From Achatina immaculata (Eukaryota > Mollusca > Gastropoda > Stylommatophora > Achatinidae), in the NCBI GenBank assembly GCA_009760885.1, contig CM019713.1:30633889-30697888 (forward strand): 64,000 bases of DNA. The letters run 5' to 3'. A program made the translations under genes and the position numbers. Positions 10,399-21,470 of this stretch are shown piece after piece. The notes beneath the pieces are model-generated. The model made no database searches and was not told where the DNA came from. It saw only the letters and a list, made by a program, of their open reading frames with translations. Position 1 is the stretch's first letter. Every line of letters starts with the position of its first letter.

Positions 10399-11695
10399 GT
10401 AAAGACAACTTCCCGTTTATTCTCGTTGTAATTTTGCTTCTTCGAGCCTTTATTCACGATCTGGAATCGCCGTTTTTATCCCTCCTAAGTTTCGGAGATT
10501 GGCGCGCTGTGTTCTATTAGCTAAATCCTTGAAGTCCTGGCTAAAGTCCAGGCTTCGACTATTATAAGTTCTCTTACCACTTTTCTTTGTCTCGTATCTT
10601 TTTTGTCCTCCCACAGTTTCCTCTGAGTTTTTATGTTTATTTTATCTTTCGTACTCTAGTCAGAAATATGGAATCTACCAACTGTTTGCAACCAGAGCCG
10701 ACTTGGAGCAAGGCGACCTAGAAATTTAGCTTGGGGGGGGGGGGTTGGTGGGAGTGGGGGTGGGGCATATTAATTTTTCAGTAAGTATCTTCCATTAGTG
10801 TAATAAACTACGTAGGATTGCTTTTTATCTTCGTGATAGAAGAGCGATCATATATCTGCTGAGCCAAATGGCAGCACCTTTGGTTGTCAAAATGACTTCG
10901 TTTATTTCCAAATAAATTACGTAAATTCTCGCGATTACACTCCGTGATTTATGGTTTATTGCTGTTAGTTAAGCGGATTTATATGAGTATAAATTTGATA
11001 GCCTTTTTTTCGGCAAAAAGTCCTGGTAAGTTACGTACCTGTTTTTTTTAAAATTGAATATTGCTTTATTGTTTACTCATAAATCAATATTGTGAAGCAA
11101 TAGTGCAGTTTGAGCTTAGAATTGTCTTTAAACTTTCCAAGCTCACTTTGCACTTCACTATATCTTCACAATATTAATTTAAGAGTCTTTTCTTTGTTTT
11201 AGCTTTATTGTATAACACAAAGACAACACGTTTTGTCCCGAAAGCTGTTAGAGTGTAGGAAACATCCGGATGTGCTTTGTCTGTAAAAGAAGGGGATTAA
11301 TGATGGGGCGCTGAGGGTGAATGAGTGAGATCAGCAGCACGTAGCTTGCGTCAGAGTCGACGAACAATGCCTGGCCAAGGCTCTGTTCTGCCCTCTTGTG
11401 GAGCCTTGGGAAACAGCAGTAGTCTGGCCAAGCGAGAAGGGATCACAATGGGGAAGATGGACAAGGTCACAAAGCAGAAGCTGGATGTGTTGAACTTAAA
11501 GGCGCATAGCTGCTACACAGCGCAACCGGCGCCATCTTGACAGCGAAATCCAAAAGAAGACGACGTTTATAAATGAATTTAATCAAGAATTATCTAATAA
11601 TTCCTGCGTTTTAGAAGTTATCATTATAAAATCAGTATGCGGGTAGACGCTACCGTTGCTACTACTGGTATTAGATGGGAAACATTGAAAATGTA
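10399..11695. other. Intron 2 (first part), no gene
   Basis: A G run lies near 10733-10743. The stretch around 11330-11560 is GC-richer than its surroundings (open frame 11325-11540) and looks like part of a dispersed repeat, but I could not pair it with another copy in this window. Confidence 0.4.
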
Positions 11696-11696
11696 A

Positions 11697-11862
11697 ATGT
11701 AATTGTAATCAGAAACTGGCATCCCCGTACCCCGAGCATTCCCATATGTGCTCCGCCTTCCGTTCCAACACGCACTGAAGTGTACCTCTGCTCATGGAGC
11801 CAGTCACACACTGGTTGTAGGTAACTCGCGCTAAACCACTTCTTTCGGGAAAGCGTAAACTA
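11697..11862 (-). mobile_element. 3'-end fragment of the RNase H LINE seen at 22220-23395
   Basis: The segment from ACTGGCATCCCCGTACCCCG through the block around CTCATGGAGCCAGTCACACA aligns closely with 22232-22360. It is the short 3' terminal part of the same element, read on the - strand, and is strongly 5'-truncated. Confidence 0.75.
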
Positions 11863-13430
11863 TTGGAAGAAAAACATTAAGCTTAATTAACAGCAGAAAA
11901 TGAGCAAATTTCGATGAGAAAAATGATGGACTTGATAAATAGGAGAAGCCCAGAGACTCGTTCTTGACCAGAGTAATGAAGAGACTTGGGGATGCTGGTA
12001 GGCCATTTACGAGACAGTTGTGGTCAAGAAACAATGGAACTTGGGCCAGAACAAGATCCTCGTAGATCCAACGCAGACTGATAACTTTTAACAGGTATAA
12101 ATAGCAGGAGCCACACTTTATTTCGAAACAGTTGATATTTCATGTTTCTTTCTCGTTTTCTCTTTCCACCTCCTCTCTCTCTCTCTCTCTCTCTCACCGT
12201 TAAAACCGACCCAGTTACTCCTAATACGCTCTCTATTCATGTTCCTCTTGTTATTTCTGCTGACTAACCGGTGACCCCAACGGTCGAAACGTCGCACTCC
12301 ACTTATTTGTTTTTGTTAATTCCTTCTGCGAACTTAGCTCATGTTTAAGCTGTGACACGAGATCAGACGTACGTCTTAAACATTTAAGTACACGTAATTT
12401 GGTACGCAAACTCCTTATCACGAGAAAGAAAGATTTTGTGTCACAAATCTGTTGAGGAGATCCGAGCAAATATCACACTGTGACATGAGGTTTACTTTGT
12501 GACATGGAGGTGAGAGATTAAACAGTGAAATAACAAAACGGAACAGTTAAGGATAAACGTATATTTAAATAAATGGAGGAAGTGGAGGATATGAATTAGA
12601 CCTTGTGAGGGCATCTAGGGCATAAAACTTGATGGATTGACGGATGAAGAAAATCTAGACCAGAGATAGCAGAAGTTTTTCTAAGAAAACATTTCTATCT
12701 CTCAGCATTATAGTAGTTATTTTGTTATCTCTGATTTCCAGCGCGTATTTTTCAATTTTTATCTCTTTACTGCGTCTGTATTCATTATCAATAACAAAGT
12801 CTTTCTTGCCTAATGTTATGTCTACAAAAAAAAAGCAGCTTATTTGATCAGTTCTGATCTCGTCGTGGTTTACACTTGAAACAAAATCAATCTGTACTTC
12901 ATGTTTTGATTGCTAACCCTCTTCATGCCCTTTTTCTGTATTGGCTGATGCTGAACTTTCTCAGCAGACTCTGAGTTGTGAATTTAGCATGTTTTTTTAT
13001 GTGTAGCAAGGTTGGCAGTATAGTCTTACCATGATGTTGAACCCATATTTAGTGAATCTATACCAATTAAGATATGAAGTATCCGAAATGTATTTTATTT
13101 TACACGACATCTTTTCAATCCGATCTTTTGTAAGATGGAATAAAAGCTACAATAAATACTTTATCTAACTCAGTTTATCAACTACAGACTAGAGAAGGCG
13201 GCAGATTTCATCAGCGCAACAGGGCTGCAGGTATATAGCATGCCCAACCAATACTCACACGCAGAAGAAGAACTACGGATTACCTGCAGTCAGACCTATT
13301 TCAATTAAGAAATACCCACTAACTGAATGTGTGTTATCCGTAATATGCTCCAACAAATCATGCTAGTTGTTTAGTGTAAAATGTGGGGCATTTATTGCAA
13401 AAACCATACAAATTTTTCCTTATGGAAAAA
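11863..13430. other. Intron 2 (second part), no gene
   Basis: A TC microsatellite lies at 12173-12196. A segment around 12265-12295 (GACCCCAACGGTCGAAACGTC) looks like the conserved 3' ends of some retroelements, but it is too short to classify. The rest is AT-rich sequence without exons. Confidence 0.35.
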
Positions 13431-13434
13431 TCTC

Positions 13435-13645
13435 TGGAGGGAGTCATGGAGATATCGCTTAAGGGTGTCATGGAAACATCAGTGAAGGAAGTCATGGAAA
13501 CATCGCTGAAAGGAGTCATGGAAACATAGATGGAAGGAGGAAGTCATACAGGAGAGAATCATGAAAACTTGACTCAGAGGGGAATCATCGGAATTTATGT
13601 AGAGGTATCAGTGGAAAAGTGAGCGAAAGGCGTCACTGAAACTCT
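13435..13645 (+). repeat. Degenerate tandem repeat, about 28-30 bp unit
   Basis: The unit resembles GGAGTCATGGAAACATCGCTGAA and recurs around seven times with many changes and small indels, fading out toward exon 3. Confidence 0.7.
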
Positions 13646-13847
13646 ATGGGAGGAAACATCTTATACTTAGCCGGAAGATCTGAACTTGACACAGGAGATA
13701 CGGGACTGACATCAGTCCTTGAAGTCTTCTGGCCTTATTTGGCTGCTGGACTCAGAAGTCAGCACCTCCCAGTGCTTTAATTTTTAAACTTTAAAACACC
13801 AAAACGTGTTACTGTATTTTAAAGGTGTATTCTTCCATGTCTTTCAG

Positions 13848-13901
13848 AGATTTCGATATGGACGACGAGGTCATGAACGTCATGCATTCCCACATCCGCA
13901 A
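13848..13901 (+). CDS. Host gene coding exon 3
   Basis: The acceptor is TTCCATGTCTTTCAG and the donor is AA|GTAAGT. The 54-nt exon enters and leaves in phase 2. With the flanking split codons it reads R-DFDMDDEVMNVMHSHIR-K. It is symmetric and a multiple of three, so skipping it would keep the frame. It is very acidic at its start. No known domain is seen. Confidence 0.8.
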
Positions 13902-14105
13902 GTAAGTACTCTTGATCATTTCCGACGCAAAAACTCATTAAAAAAAAGACTGCTAGCCATTATTTGGCGTGAAACTAATGAACGCGCAAGCAATGGTTCA
14001 CTGACAAGAGATGCACTTAACGAACAGTTGCAGAGTACAAAATATGCAACATCTTAAGAAATTAACTGTGCAATCCTGAAATAATGTGACAGAAATTTTT
14101 GTGAA

Positions 14106-14300
14106 CTAATTTTGTATTGCTGCTTGGGAAAAAGAAAAAGAGGAAGACCAAGACGAAGATGGCTGCAAGACATCGTTGACGATCTGGAAATGGATGCAAC
14201 AGCAGCAGGCCATCTTGCTCACAACCGAGAGGCCTACAGGAGTGCTGTTTGGGAGGCAAAGTTCCGCAAGGGACATGCAAATGAATGAATGAATGAATTT
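14106..14300 (+). mobile_element. 3' end of an RTE-like LINE with (GAAT)n tail
   Basis: The + strand reads GRPRRRWLQDIVDDLEMD, then a stretch containing AYRSAVWEAKFRKGHANE and a stop, followed by (GAAT)n at 14283-14297. GRPRRRW is the common C-terminal motif of these LINE polyproteins (compare GRSRGRPRE elsewhere here). An inverted copy lies at 37861-38035. It is in intron 3 of the host gene, sense orientation. Confidence 0.8.
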
Positions 14301-14707
14301 TGAATTTGATAAACCTTGAACAGTTTTATGGTGAGATAAATATGGCGACTGCATTTTTGTTGCTGTATATTTCTGAAGCGTGGGTAAAGAGATAAAGTGC
14401 GAAGACTTTGTCATATAAATCTTCCCATGCTCGTTATGTCTAAAGTAAATGTTCATGCATCATTCGTGTTGCAGACAGATATAACCGCTGTTATATTTTG
14501 TCCGCTGATTGGTTTATATCTGGTCAAACTGTTTGCTTTATCTTTTCTCCAGATATTTTCCTCAGCCGTTTCAGATGTTTTTTTTTCTCTTTCTTGATGC
14601 CCTTCTCTTTCGTTTTCCTTGAGTTTTCCAGTGACTGTCGGGCTCTCCCTAACTTTTGCTTTCTAAAGACACTTACGAAGAATTTCGGTTATTTTTTTTT
14701 CTGTCTG

Positions 14708-14965
14708 TAGTGCGCCTGAGTGGCCCGGGAGGGGGGGGGGGAAGTTAGTGCACGTGGAATGGTCGGTGGTTTGAATCCAGCCAGGGGCGCCTCCAGTCAC
14801 TCAGCTGAAGTGATGGGTATCCGGCTTCTTTTAGAGCTGAAGAAGGAAAGAGGTGTTTGGGAGGTATGCTGACCGCACTACCTTCTGCTACGACGACAGG
14901 TGAAGGAAAATATGGACTCTTCCACCATATTCGTTATATGCCTCCAGTGCTTAACATGTTGGTTA
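14708..14965 (+). mobile_element. tRNA-derived SINE, type 1
   Basis: The head keeps a degraded box A around GCGCCTGAGTGG and a box B-like GGTTTGAATCC at about 14771. The body matches the copy at 24399-24660: CCAGTCACTCAGCTG, ATGGGTATCCGGCTTCTT and GGTGAAGGAAAATATGGAC, with a tail region ending GGTTACCTTT. A G run has expanded inside box A. Such elements are transcribed by RNA polymerase III and mobilised by LINE enzymes. Confidence 0.8.
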
Positions 14966-15517
14966 CCTTTATCTTGACCTTTTACTTTTCTTTTAAGTGT
15001 AAGAAGCATATCGAACAATCAACTGGTGCCATATGAGACAGTGTGAAAGTTGGAAAGATCACTGACAAAATGTTACGTTCCCTAATTCTTTACGTTTCTG
15101 AAAGTTCGTTTGTTTATTCACTGTAATGAACGCACGGTGCGAACCCTTGTATGCAAGTGGAATAATAACAGAATCAGCTTCCTCTGTTCGGCCAGACCGA
15201 ATCACTTCACTGATCTCATCACACTCCAGATTGTTGACAAGGTGAAGGACAATAAGTATACTCTGTCTGTACCACGAAAGGGATAATTCTGTCTTTTTAC
15301 GTCCCCTGTTACGTACAAATTGGCTCATAAACATTCTCACCGGAGTAAATTAGGGAATATACACGTAAAGTAATAATTACCCTACTTCCAGCCATAGACG
15401 ACGCACCGGTGTATAAAGACGCGCCTATAATTTGGCAAGTAATTTTGGAACACAATTAAAAAACCCCATATTTTCTACTGAACAATTTTTTTATAAATAG
15501 GAAACTACGAGGCTTTG

Positions 15518-15733
15518 GTACGGTAAAGTAAGAGAACAAATTTCGTAGGATTAGACCTCGAAAAAATCGTAGACAAAGCACTTTAGTGAGACGTGAGAGA
15601 AAGAAAAATCACAAGAGAATTACATGGGATTCGAACACGGACTCCGGTAGGACGAGCAGCTGTCTAGCTGCTTTGTGTACGATTTTTTCGAGGTCTAATC
15701 CTACAAAATTGTGTTCTCATACATTACCACATT
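15518..15733. mobile_element. Foldback element with 60-bp inverted arms and a tRNA-like core
   Basis: The arm at 15518-15580 is repeated in reverse complement at 15669-15733. The inner 40 or so bases (TAGGATTAGACCTCGAAAAA and flanks) match almost perfectly. The 88-bp loop contains, on the - strand, GTTCGAATCCC (a box B match) preceded by a tRNA-like GACAGCTGCTCGTCCTACC. It could be a palindromic MITE that captured a tRNA-like sequence, or two inverted SINE copies. It lies in intron 3. Confidence 0.75.
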
Positions 15734-15774
15734 TGCTAGGAACTTCGTATCCGTCCTCTTAGTAATGTTCTGGT

Positions 15775-16098
15775 CCACGTCTGCAGCTCTCACGTCAGGA
15801 ACAAACCGCCATCTGCAGGCTACGCACGGGACACTGCCAACTGCGGGCACCGCCTTGGCCTGTCGCGCGCCTCTGACTGCACATGCAGATCAGCCACCTA
15901 GACTCCAGAGAACATCCTGCAGCTCAGCCCTCTCGAAAAAAAAAAAAAGACCAAACCCGGCTCTGGCCAAAGTGAGGCTGCACTGGGAGACAAACTTTGC
16001 GACGCAAAGCATGGCCTCAAAAGACTGCACAGTGTATCCGGGCAATACCTATAGATATTAGACGTTAGAACCATGGAAAGAAGAAGAAGAAGAAGATG
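15775..16098. repeat. Dispersed repeat candidate ending in a GAA tail
   Basis: GC-richer than its surroundings, open on the + strand over 116 codons with no known domain, and ending in GAAGAAGAAGAAGAAGA at 16079-16095. The tail resembles those of the elements at 1-85 and 7358-7625, which suggests the 3' end of a LINE-mobilised element. An A run at 15938-15950 lies inside. I could not identify the body. Confidence 0.45.
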
Positions 16099-16402
16099 GA
16101 GAAGAAGGTCTATGACTGTATGCCTGTGGATATCCTTCTACCAAACTTTTTAACTGGACAGACCGAATATCGTTCACCCGGGCCTAGAAGGTTTACCTAA
16201 CTTGGGTGTTCAGGTGTTAGTCAAGCACCCATAATTTGCATCCTCCAACCTACCCAAAACCTGACTGTCAGGGTAGAGGACGCGTTGTGATTTTTAGAGA
16301 AGTTTATTTGTAGGGGAAAAGTGCGTCATATATGGCGGGAAATACGGTAAACATTTAAAACATTTCAATATTTCACTTAGATCTGCAGCAAACGTGAAAC
16401 AT

Positions 16403-16403
<1 letters not shown>

Positions 16404-16449
<46 letters not shown>
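16404..16449. repeat. (TA)n microsatellite at the LINE 3' end
   Basis: A pure TA run that abuts the 3' end of the RTE-like LINE on its right. A second TA run flanks the element's 5' end at 19630-19670. Confidence 0.95.
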
Positions 16450-16452
<3 letters not shown>

Positions 16453-16454
16453 CC

Positions 16455-18266
16455 TTAAGTGCCCAGGGCACATGGGGCTTCTGCAAGGGTTTTCCACAAA
16501 TGCCTGTCCTTCGCCTTTTTTTCTGCTCTTGCCCAGGTGAGCCCTCTATTGCTCAACATCCTTTCTGTTGTTCTTCTCCATGTCTCTTTTGGTCTACCCT
16601 TACTTCTGTTCCCCTGTGGTGTCCATCTTAGTGCTATTTTTGGTAGTGAGTTGTCAGTCATTCGGAGCACATGTCCCAACCATCGCCAGCGTCTTTCCTC
16701 AATAATTGTTGTCAGTGGCTTCATCTGCATTTCTGCCAATAAGATGTTATTTCTTATGGTGTTTGGCCAAACTATTTTTCTAATTCTTCGTAAACATTTA
16801 GTCTGGAAAGAATTCAACTTGTTTTCTATGGTTTTGGTGATTTTCCAGCATTCACTTCCATAGAGTAGTACACTTAAAACATTACTCTTAAATATCTTGA
16901 TTTTCATATTTATGCTTAGTTTTTTTGATTTCCATATAGTCTGTAGCATTGCAAAAGCCTGGTTTGCTCTAGTAAGTCTGCTGTTGATGTCCTCTGTGCT
17001 GTCTCCATTTTCTACTACTCTACTGCCAAGATATACAAATTCGTTGACCTCCTCCACTAACTTGCTATCTACTCTGAGTACACTTCTGTTGTTCACATTT
17101 TGCTTCATTAACTTTGTCTTTCCTACGTTGATCTTTAGTCCTATGTTGTTTGCATTCTGAGTTAGCTTGTTTATTTTATCTTGCATATCTTTGTGGCTGC
17201 TTGATAATAGACAAATGTCGTCCTCAAAGTCAAGGTCCTCCAGCACTGTGTCAAGGGTCCATTGTAATCCTCTGCGTTTATCTGATGTTGCCTCCTTCAT
17301 TAACCAGTCTACTGCCAAGATAAATAATGTTGGTGATAGTACACATCCCTGTTTCACTCCTGTTTGTACCCTAAAGCTGCTAGAGGTATGTTCTCCACAG
17401 ATCACTTTGCACTGAAAACCCTCATATAGGGCTTTGATTACATTACTATCTTGTGGGGGAGGCCATGCCATCTTAGGATTTTCCACAGTGCATCTCTGTT
17501 GACACTGTCAAAGGCTTTCTCAAAATCTATGAATAATGCATATGTTGTGCTATGCCACTCATTTGCCTGTTCTAATATTTGTCTAAGTACAAATATGTGG
17601 TCTACGCATGATCTTCCTTTCCTAAATCCTGCCTGCTCTTTCCGAAGTTTTTCCTCCAGTGTTGGTACAATTCTGTTGATGATTATTCTGCAAAATACTT
17701 TACTGGTGAGTGGCAGTAGGGTAATGCCTTTCCAGTTCCCGCAATCCCTGAGGTCACCCTTCTTTGGTAGTTTTACTATAAGCCCAGTTTTCCACTCCTC
17801 TGGGGCTTTTTCTAGATCCCAAATTTGTTGTAATATCCGGCAAAGTTGTTTTGGTGTTTCTGTTTCTTCTGCTTTCAACATCTCAGCAGTTATTTCATCT
17901 TCACCTGGTGCCCTGTCTGATTTTAGCTTCTTTATCGCCTCCTTTACTTCATTTATTGTTATTGGTCCTGTATTGATGTTTAGTTCCGTTTTTGCTTCAG
18001 GTATGTCTATTGTTTGTGCTGCTTGTGATCTGTTTAGTAGGGTGTTAAAGTGTTCCCTCCATCTTTCAATTTTTTTCTCTTTCTCCACTGACCAGTTGTC
18101 CATTTTGTGTCCTTACTGCACTTTGACATCTTGTGTTGAAGTTACCTGTCATCTGCTTTGTGATTTTATATATGGTTTTCATGTCATTTGTATATGCTGC
18201 TTTCTCTGCTGCTTCTGCTAAGTTGTCATAGTATTGACGTTTATCTTGACGGCATGATTCCTTCAC
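16455..18266 (-). pseudogene. LINE reverse transcriptase and C-terminal region
   Basis: On the - strand the segment starts near 18266 (QDKRQYYDNLAEAAEKAAYT). It continues with KLKSDRAPGEDEITAEMLK, WKTGLIVKLPKKGDLRDCGN, EQAGFRKGRSCVDHIFVLRQ, FIDFEKAFDSVNRDALW, a frameshift near 17455, TGVKQGCVLSPTLFILAVDW, LDFEDDICLLSSS, VYLGSRV, LLYGSECW, WLGHVLRM and GRPKETWRR. The reverse transcriptase copies the element RNA at the nicked target. The catalytic F/Y-A-D-D box reads FEDD: the Asp pair is kept but Ala is replaced by Glu. The final 343 codons (17486-16455) are open without interruption. Stop codons and shifts lie upstream. Confidence 0.92.
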
Positions 18267-18536
18267 TTCTTTGTCTTTTTGTGCATAATTACTTAAAACT
18301 TGTTCTTTAAGCCGTTGTGATTTGGTGTTCAGTAATTTTTTCTTGATTTCTTTTCTTTGCTCTATCTTTTCTCATGTGGTCTTGCTTATCCATTCCTCTT
18401 TTCTCCGTTTCCGATGTCCCAGAACCTCTTTTGCTGTTTCCTGTAGTGTTTTATTCAACTCTAGTATGGACATTTCTGCTTCGTCTTGTAGGACACTGAA
18501 GCGGTTCTTAAGTACTATTGAGAATTCATTTCTTGT

Positions 18537-19345
18537 TTACTGGTCTTTCAGTTTTCTTGTATCAAAATGTATCTTTCTGTGTTCTCCGATTTTGGCTTTC
18601 CTTAATTTTAGTTTTATTTTTCCTACCAGAAGGTTGTGATCACTTCCTACATCTGCTCCTTTCCTTGCTCGCACATCTTGTAGTGACCATTTCCACTTGT
18701 TGTTTATCAGTATGTGATCGATTTGGTTTTCTGTGGTTTTATCTGGGGACCTCCAAGAGACTTTATGGATGTTTTGTGTTGGAAAATTGTCCCTCCGATG
18801 GTCATCATGTTTCCTTCGCAGAAACTGCACAGTCTTTCTCTATTTTCATTTATTTCTCCGATTCCTTCTCTTCCCGTGATTCTTCTTCTATCTTCATTTC
18901 CTTCACCTACTTTTGCATTAAAGTCGCCCAAGATGAGTAGCATATCATGCTTGGGTATTGTTTCTACTGTGGCTTGTAGGCTGTTGTAAAAATCTTCTTT
19001 TAATTCCTCTTCAGCTGCTTCTGTTGGTGCATAACAAACTATAATAGACAGCTTCGTGAATCTTGAGTTAAACCGTGCATATAATAATCTCTCATTTATT
19101 GGGGTCCATTTCAGCAATGCTCTTGATGCTTCTTTTGTTATAATCAATGCTACTCCTCCTTCATGAAGATCTTCTTTACCTGACCATATTATTGTATCTT
19201 CTGTGTGCTGTGTTGTTAATTTTCTTCTGCCTTGTCCTGCCCATCTTGCTTCTTGTATTCCTAGTATGTCTAGTTTGTATCTGTGCATTTCCTTGATGGT
19301 CTGTGCTAGTTTTCCAGTCTGGTTAAGTGTTCTTACATTCCAGCT
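18537..19345 (-). pseudogene. LINE apurinic-type endonuclease domain
   Basis: Read on the - strand the domain opens with WNVRTLNQTGKL, then YKLDILGIQEARWAGQGRRK (the catalytic Glu in QEARW), YAPTEAAEEELKEDFY, and LLILGDFNAKVG (catalytic Asp and Asn of GDFN). In a second frame come QIDHILIN and GSDHNLLVGK (the catalytic Asp-His pair of SDH). In living elements this enzyme nicks target DNA to prime reverse transcription. The frame breaks between GGTIFQHKTS (near 18790) and the SDH half. Key residues are otherwise present. Confidence 0.9.
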
Positions 19346-19626
19346 GCCTATTTACATCTTGTGTTTAGGTTCCAGGAGGTCTGCAGTCGGGCTGGGGACT
19401 TCCAGTGGCTGGCTTTCATCCACAACCTTCATGGGCTGTTTCCTGATACGCATTTCTCCTTCCACCTGCATTTGTTTTTTCCCTTGCTTCCGTTTCTGTA
19501 GCAGTTTGATAATTCTTTTACCACATAGGGTTGCTGGCCCTATGCTGAACCCTCCTTAGTCGCCTTTTACGATCATGCGTGGTAGGGTACAGTGGTCCTA
19601 TTCTTTGCAGATCCCGGGTATCACAC

Positions 19627-19629
<3 letters not shown>

Positions 19630-19672
<43 letters not shown>
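19630..19672. repeat. (TA)n microsatellite at the LINE 5' end
   Basis: A pure TA run immediately right of the element's 5' end. With 16404-16449 it brackets the LINE. Confidence 0.95.
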
Positions 19673-19676
<4 letters not shown>

Positions 19677-19737
19677 TAAGTTTGAGACGGGGCAAAGACG
19701 CTACCTGATTTGGCAGTCTGGGACTATTAGCTGACAT

Positions 19738-20015
19738 GCTAGCCTCTGAGTTGGAGAGAAACATAGCTGACCAAGACCCTGTCCAACTTTTCCATTGGTA
19801 CCCCCGGTAAAAGTCCCAGCCTAGCTAACGTGGCAGGGATCGCCACGGTCCCCATGGTGGTGGAGTCAGCTAAAGAAGTACTGCACGCCCCCTGCTTTTT
19901 TAGCTTCATTCTGGGACTGAAAAACATAGCTGCTGTAACTTCTCCCAAAGCTGACACGATTCTGAGCTCAACATCTTCATGGTGTCGGCTGCAAAGAACA
20001 CCGGTTCATAGTTCC
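19738..20015 (+). repeat. Dispersed repeat, copy 2 (first copy at 6770-7075)
   Basis: Shares ACCAAGACCCTGTCC, TGGTACCCCC, GGCAGGGATCG, CCATGGTGGTGGA, CCCCTGCTTTTT and GGCTGCAAAGAAC with 6770-7075. It runs straight into the 49-bp minisatellite, which starts at its right end. Confidence 0.75.
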
Positions 20016-21470
20016 ATGGAGATAGAAGATAAAACAAGAGAAGAAAACACCAGCTCATAGTTCCATGGAGATAGAAGATAAAACAAGAGAAGAAAACATC
20101 AGCTCATAGTTCCAGGGAGATAGAAGATAAAACAAGAGAAGAAAAATTCAGCTCATAGTTCCATGCAAATAGAAGATAAAACAAGAGAAGAAAACACCAG
20201 CTCATAGTTCCAGGGAGATAGAAGATAAAACAAGAGAAGAAACATCAGCTCATAGTTCCATGCAAATAGAAGATAAAACAAGAGAAGAAACATCAGCTCA
20301 TAGTTCCATGCAAATAGAAGATAAAACAAGAGAAGAAAATATCAGCTCATAGTTCCAGGGAGATAGAAGATAAAACAAGAGAAGGAACATCAGCTCATAG
20401 TTCCATGCAAATAGAAGATAAAACAAGAGAAGAAACATCAGCTCATAGGTCTAGGGAAATAGAAGACACAACAGGAGAAGAAAACACCATCTCATAGGTC
20501 CAGGGATATAGAAGATAAAACAAGAGAAGAAAACACCAGCTCATAGTTCCATGCAGATAGAAGATAAAACAAGAGAAGAAAACACCAGCTCATAGTTCCA
20601 TACAAATAGAAGATAAAACAAGAGAAGAAAACACCAGCTCATAGTTCCATGCAGATAGAAGATAAAACAAGAAAAGAAAACACCAGCTCATAGTTCCATG
20701 CAGATAGAAGATAAAACAAGAGAAGAAAACACCAGCTCATAGTTCCATGGAGATAGAAGATAAAACAAGAGAAGAAAACACCAGCTCATAGTTCCATGCA
20801 GATAGATAAAACAAGAGAAGAAAACACCAGCTCATAGTTCCATGCAAATAGAAGATAAAACAAGAGAAGAAAACACCAGCTCATAGTTCCATGCAAATAG
20901 AAGATAAAACAAGAGAAGAAAACACCAGCTCATAGTTCCATGCAGATAGAAGATAAAACAAGAGAAGAAAACACCAGCTCATAGTTCCATGGAGATAGAA
21001 GATAAAACAAGAGAAGAAAACACCAGCTCATAGTTCCATGCAGATAGAAGATAAAACAAGAGAAGAAAACACCAGCTCATAGTTCCATGCAAATAGAAGA
21101 TAAAACAAGAGAAGAAAACACCAGCTCATAGTTCCATGGAGATAGAAGATAAAACAAGAGAAGAAAACACCAGCTCATAGTTCCATGCAGATAGAAGATA
21201 AAACAAGAGAAGAAAACACCAGCTCCTAGTTCCATGGAGATAGAAGATAAAACAAGAGAAGAAAACATCAGTTCATAGTTCCATGGAGATAGAAGATAAA
21301 ACAAGAGAAGAAAACACCAGTTCATAGTTCCATGGAGATAGAAGATAAAACAAGAGAAGAAAACACCAGCTCATAGTTCTAGGGAGATAGAAGATAAAAA
21401 AGAGAAGAAAACACCAGCTCATATTTCTAGGGAGAAAGAAGATAAAACAAGAGAAGAGAACACACACATA
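20006..21470 (+). repeat. 49-bp minisatellite, about 30 copies
   Basis: The unit reads TCATAGTTCCATGGAGATAG then AAGATAAAACAAGAGAAGAA then AACACCAGC. The main variants are CATGGAGATAG, CATGCAGATAG, CATGCAAATAG and CAGGGAGATAG. Homogeneity is highest in the middle (20530-21200) and the edges are degenerate. Deletions of 1-4 bp occur in some copies. Long Ser/Leu/Phe-rich open frames on the - strand here are repeat artefacts. It lies in intron 3 of the host gene. Confidence 0.97.

Larger units (their letters stand above)
16450..19629 (-). mobile_element. RTE-like non-LTR retrotransposon, near full length
   Basis: A 3.2-kb element on the - strand, bounded on both sides by TA microsatellites. It has a short leader at its right end (around 19330-19629), then endonuclease, reverse transcriptase and C-terminal region in the expected order. 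It is inactive because of frameshifts, stops and a changed catalytic motif. It lies in intron 3 of the host gene, antisense to it. Sequences of this type are often mislabelled 'craniofacial development protein 2' in animal annotations because of the endonuclease. Confidence 0.9.

Noticed and set aside
12260..12300. Penelope-like or other retroelement 3' end (GGTCGAAACGTC motif)
   Set aside because: Only about 30 bases are suggestive and no coding domain lies nearby on either strand.
20006..21470. CRISPR-like regular repeats (this array and the other tandem arrays)
   Set aside because: Units are directly adjacent without unique spacers, and the host is an animal. They are minisatellites.
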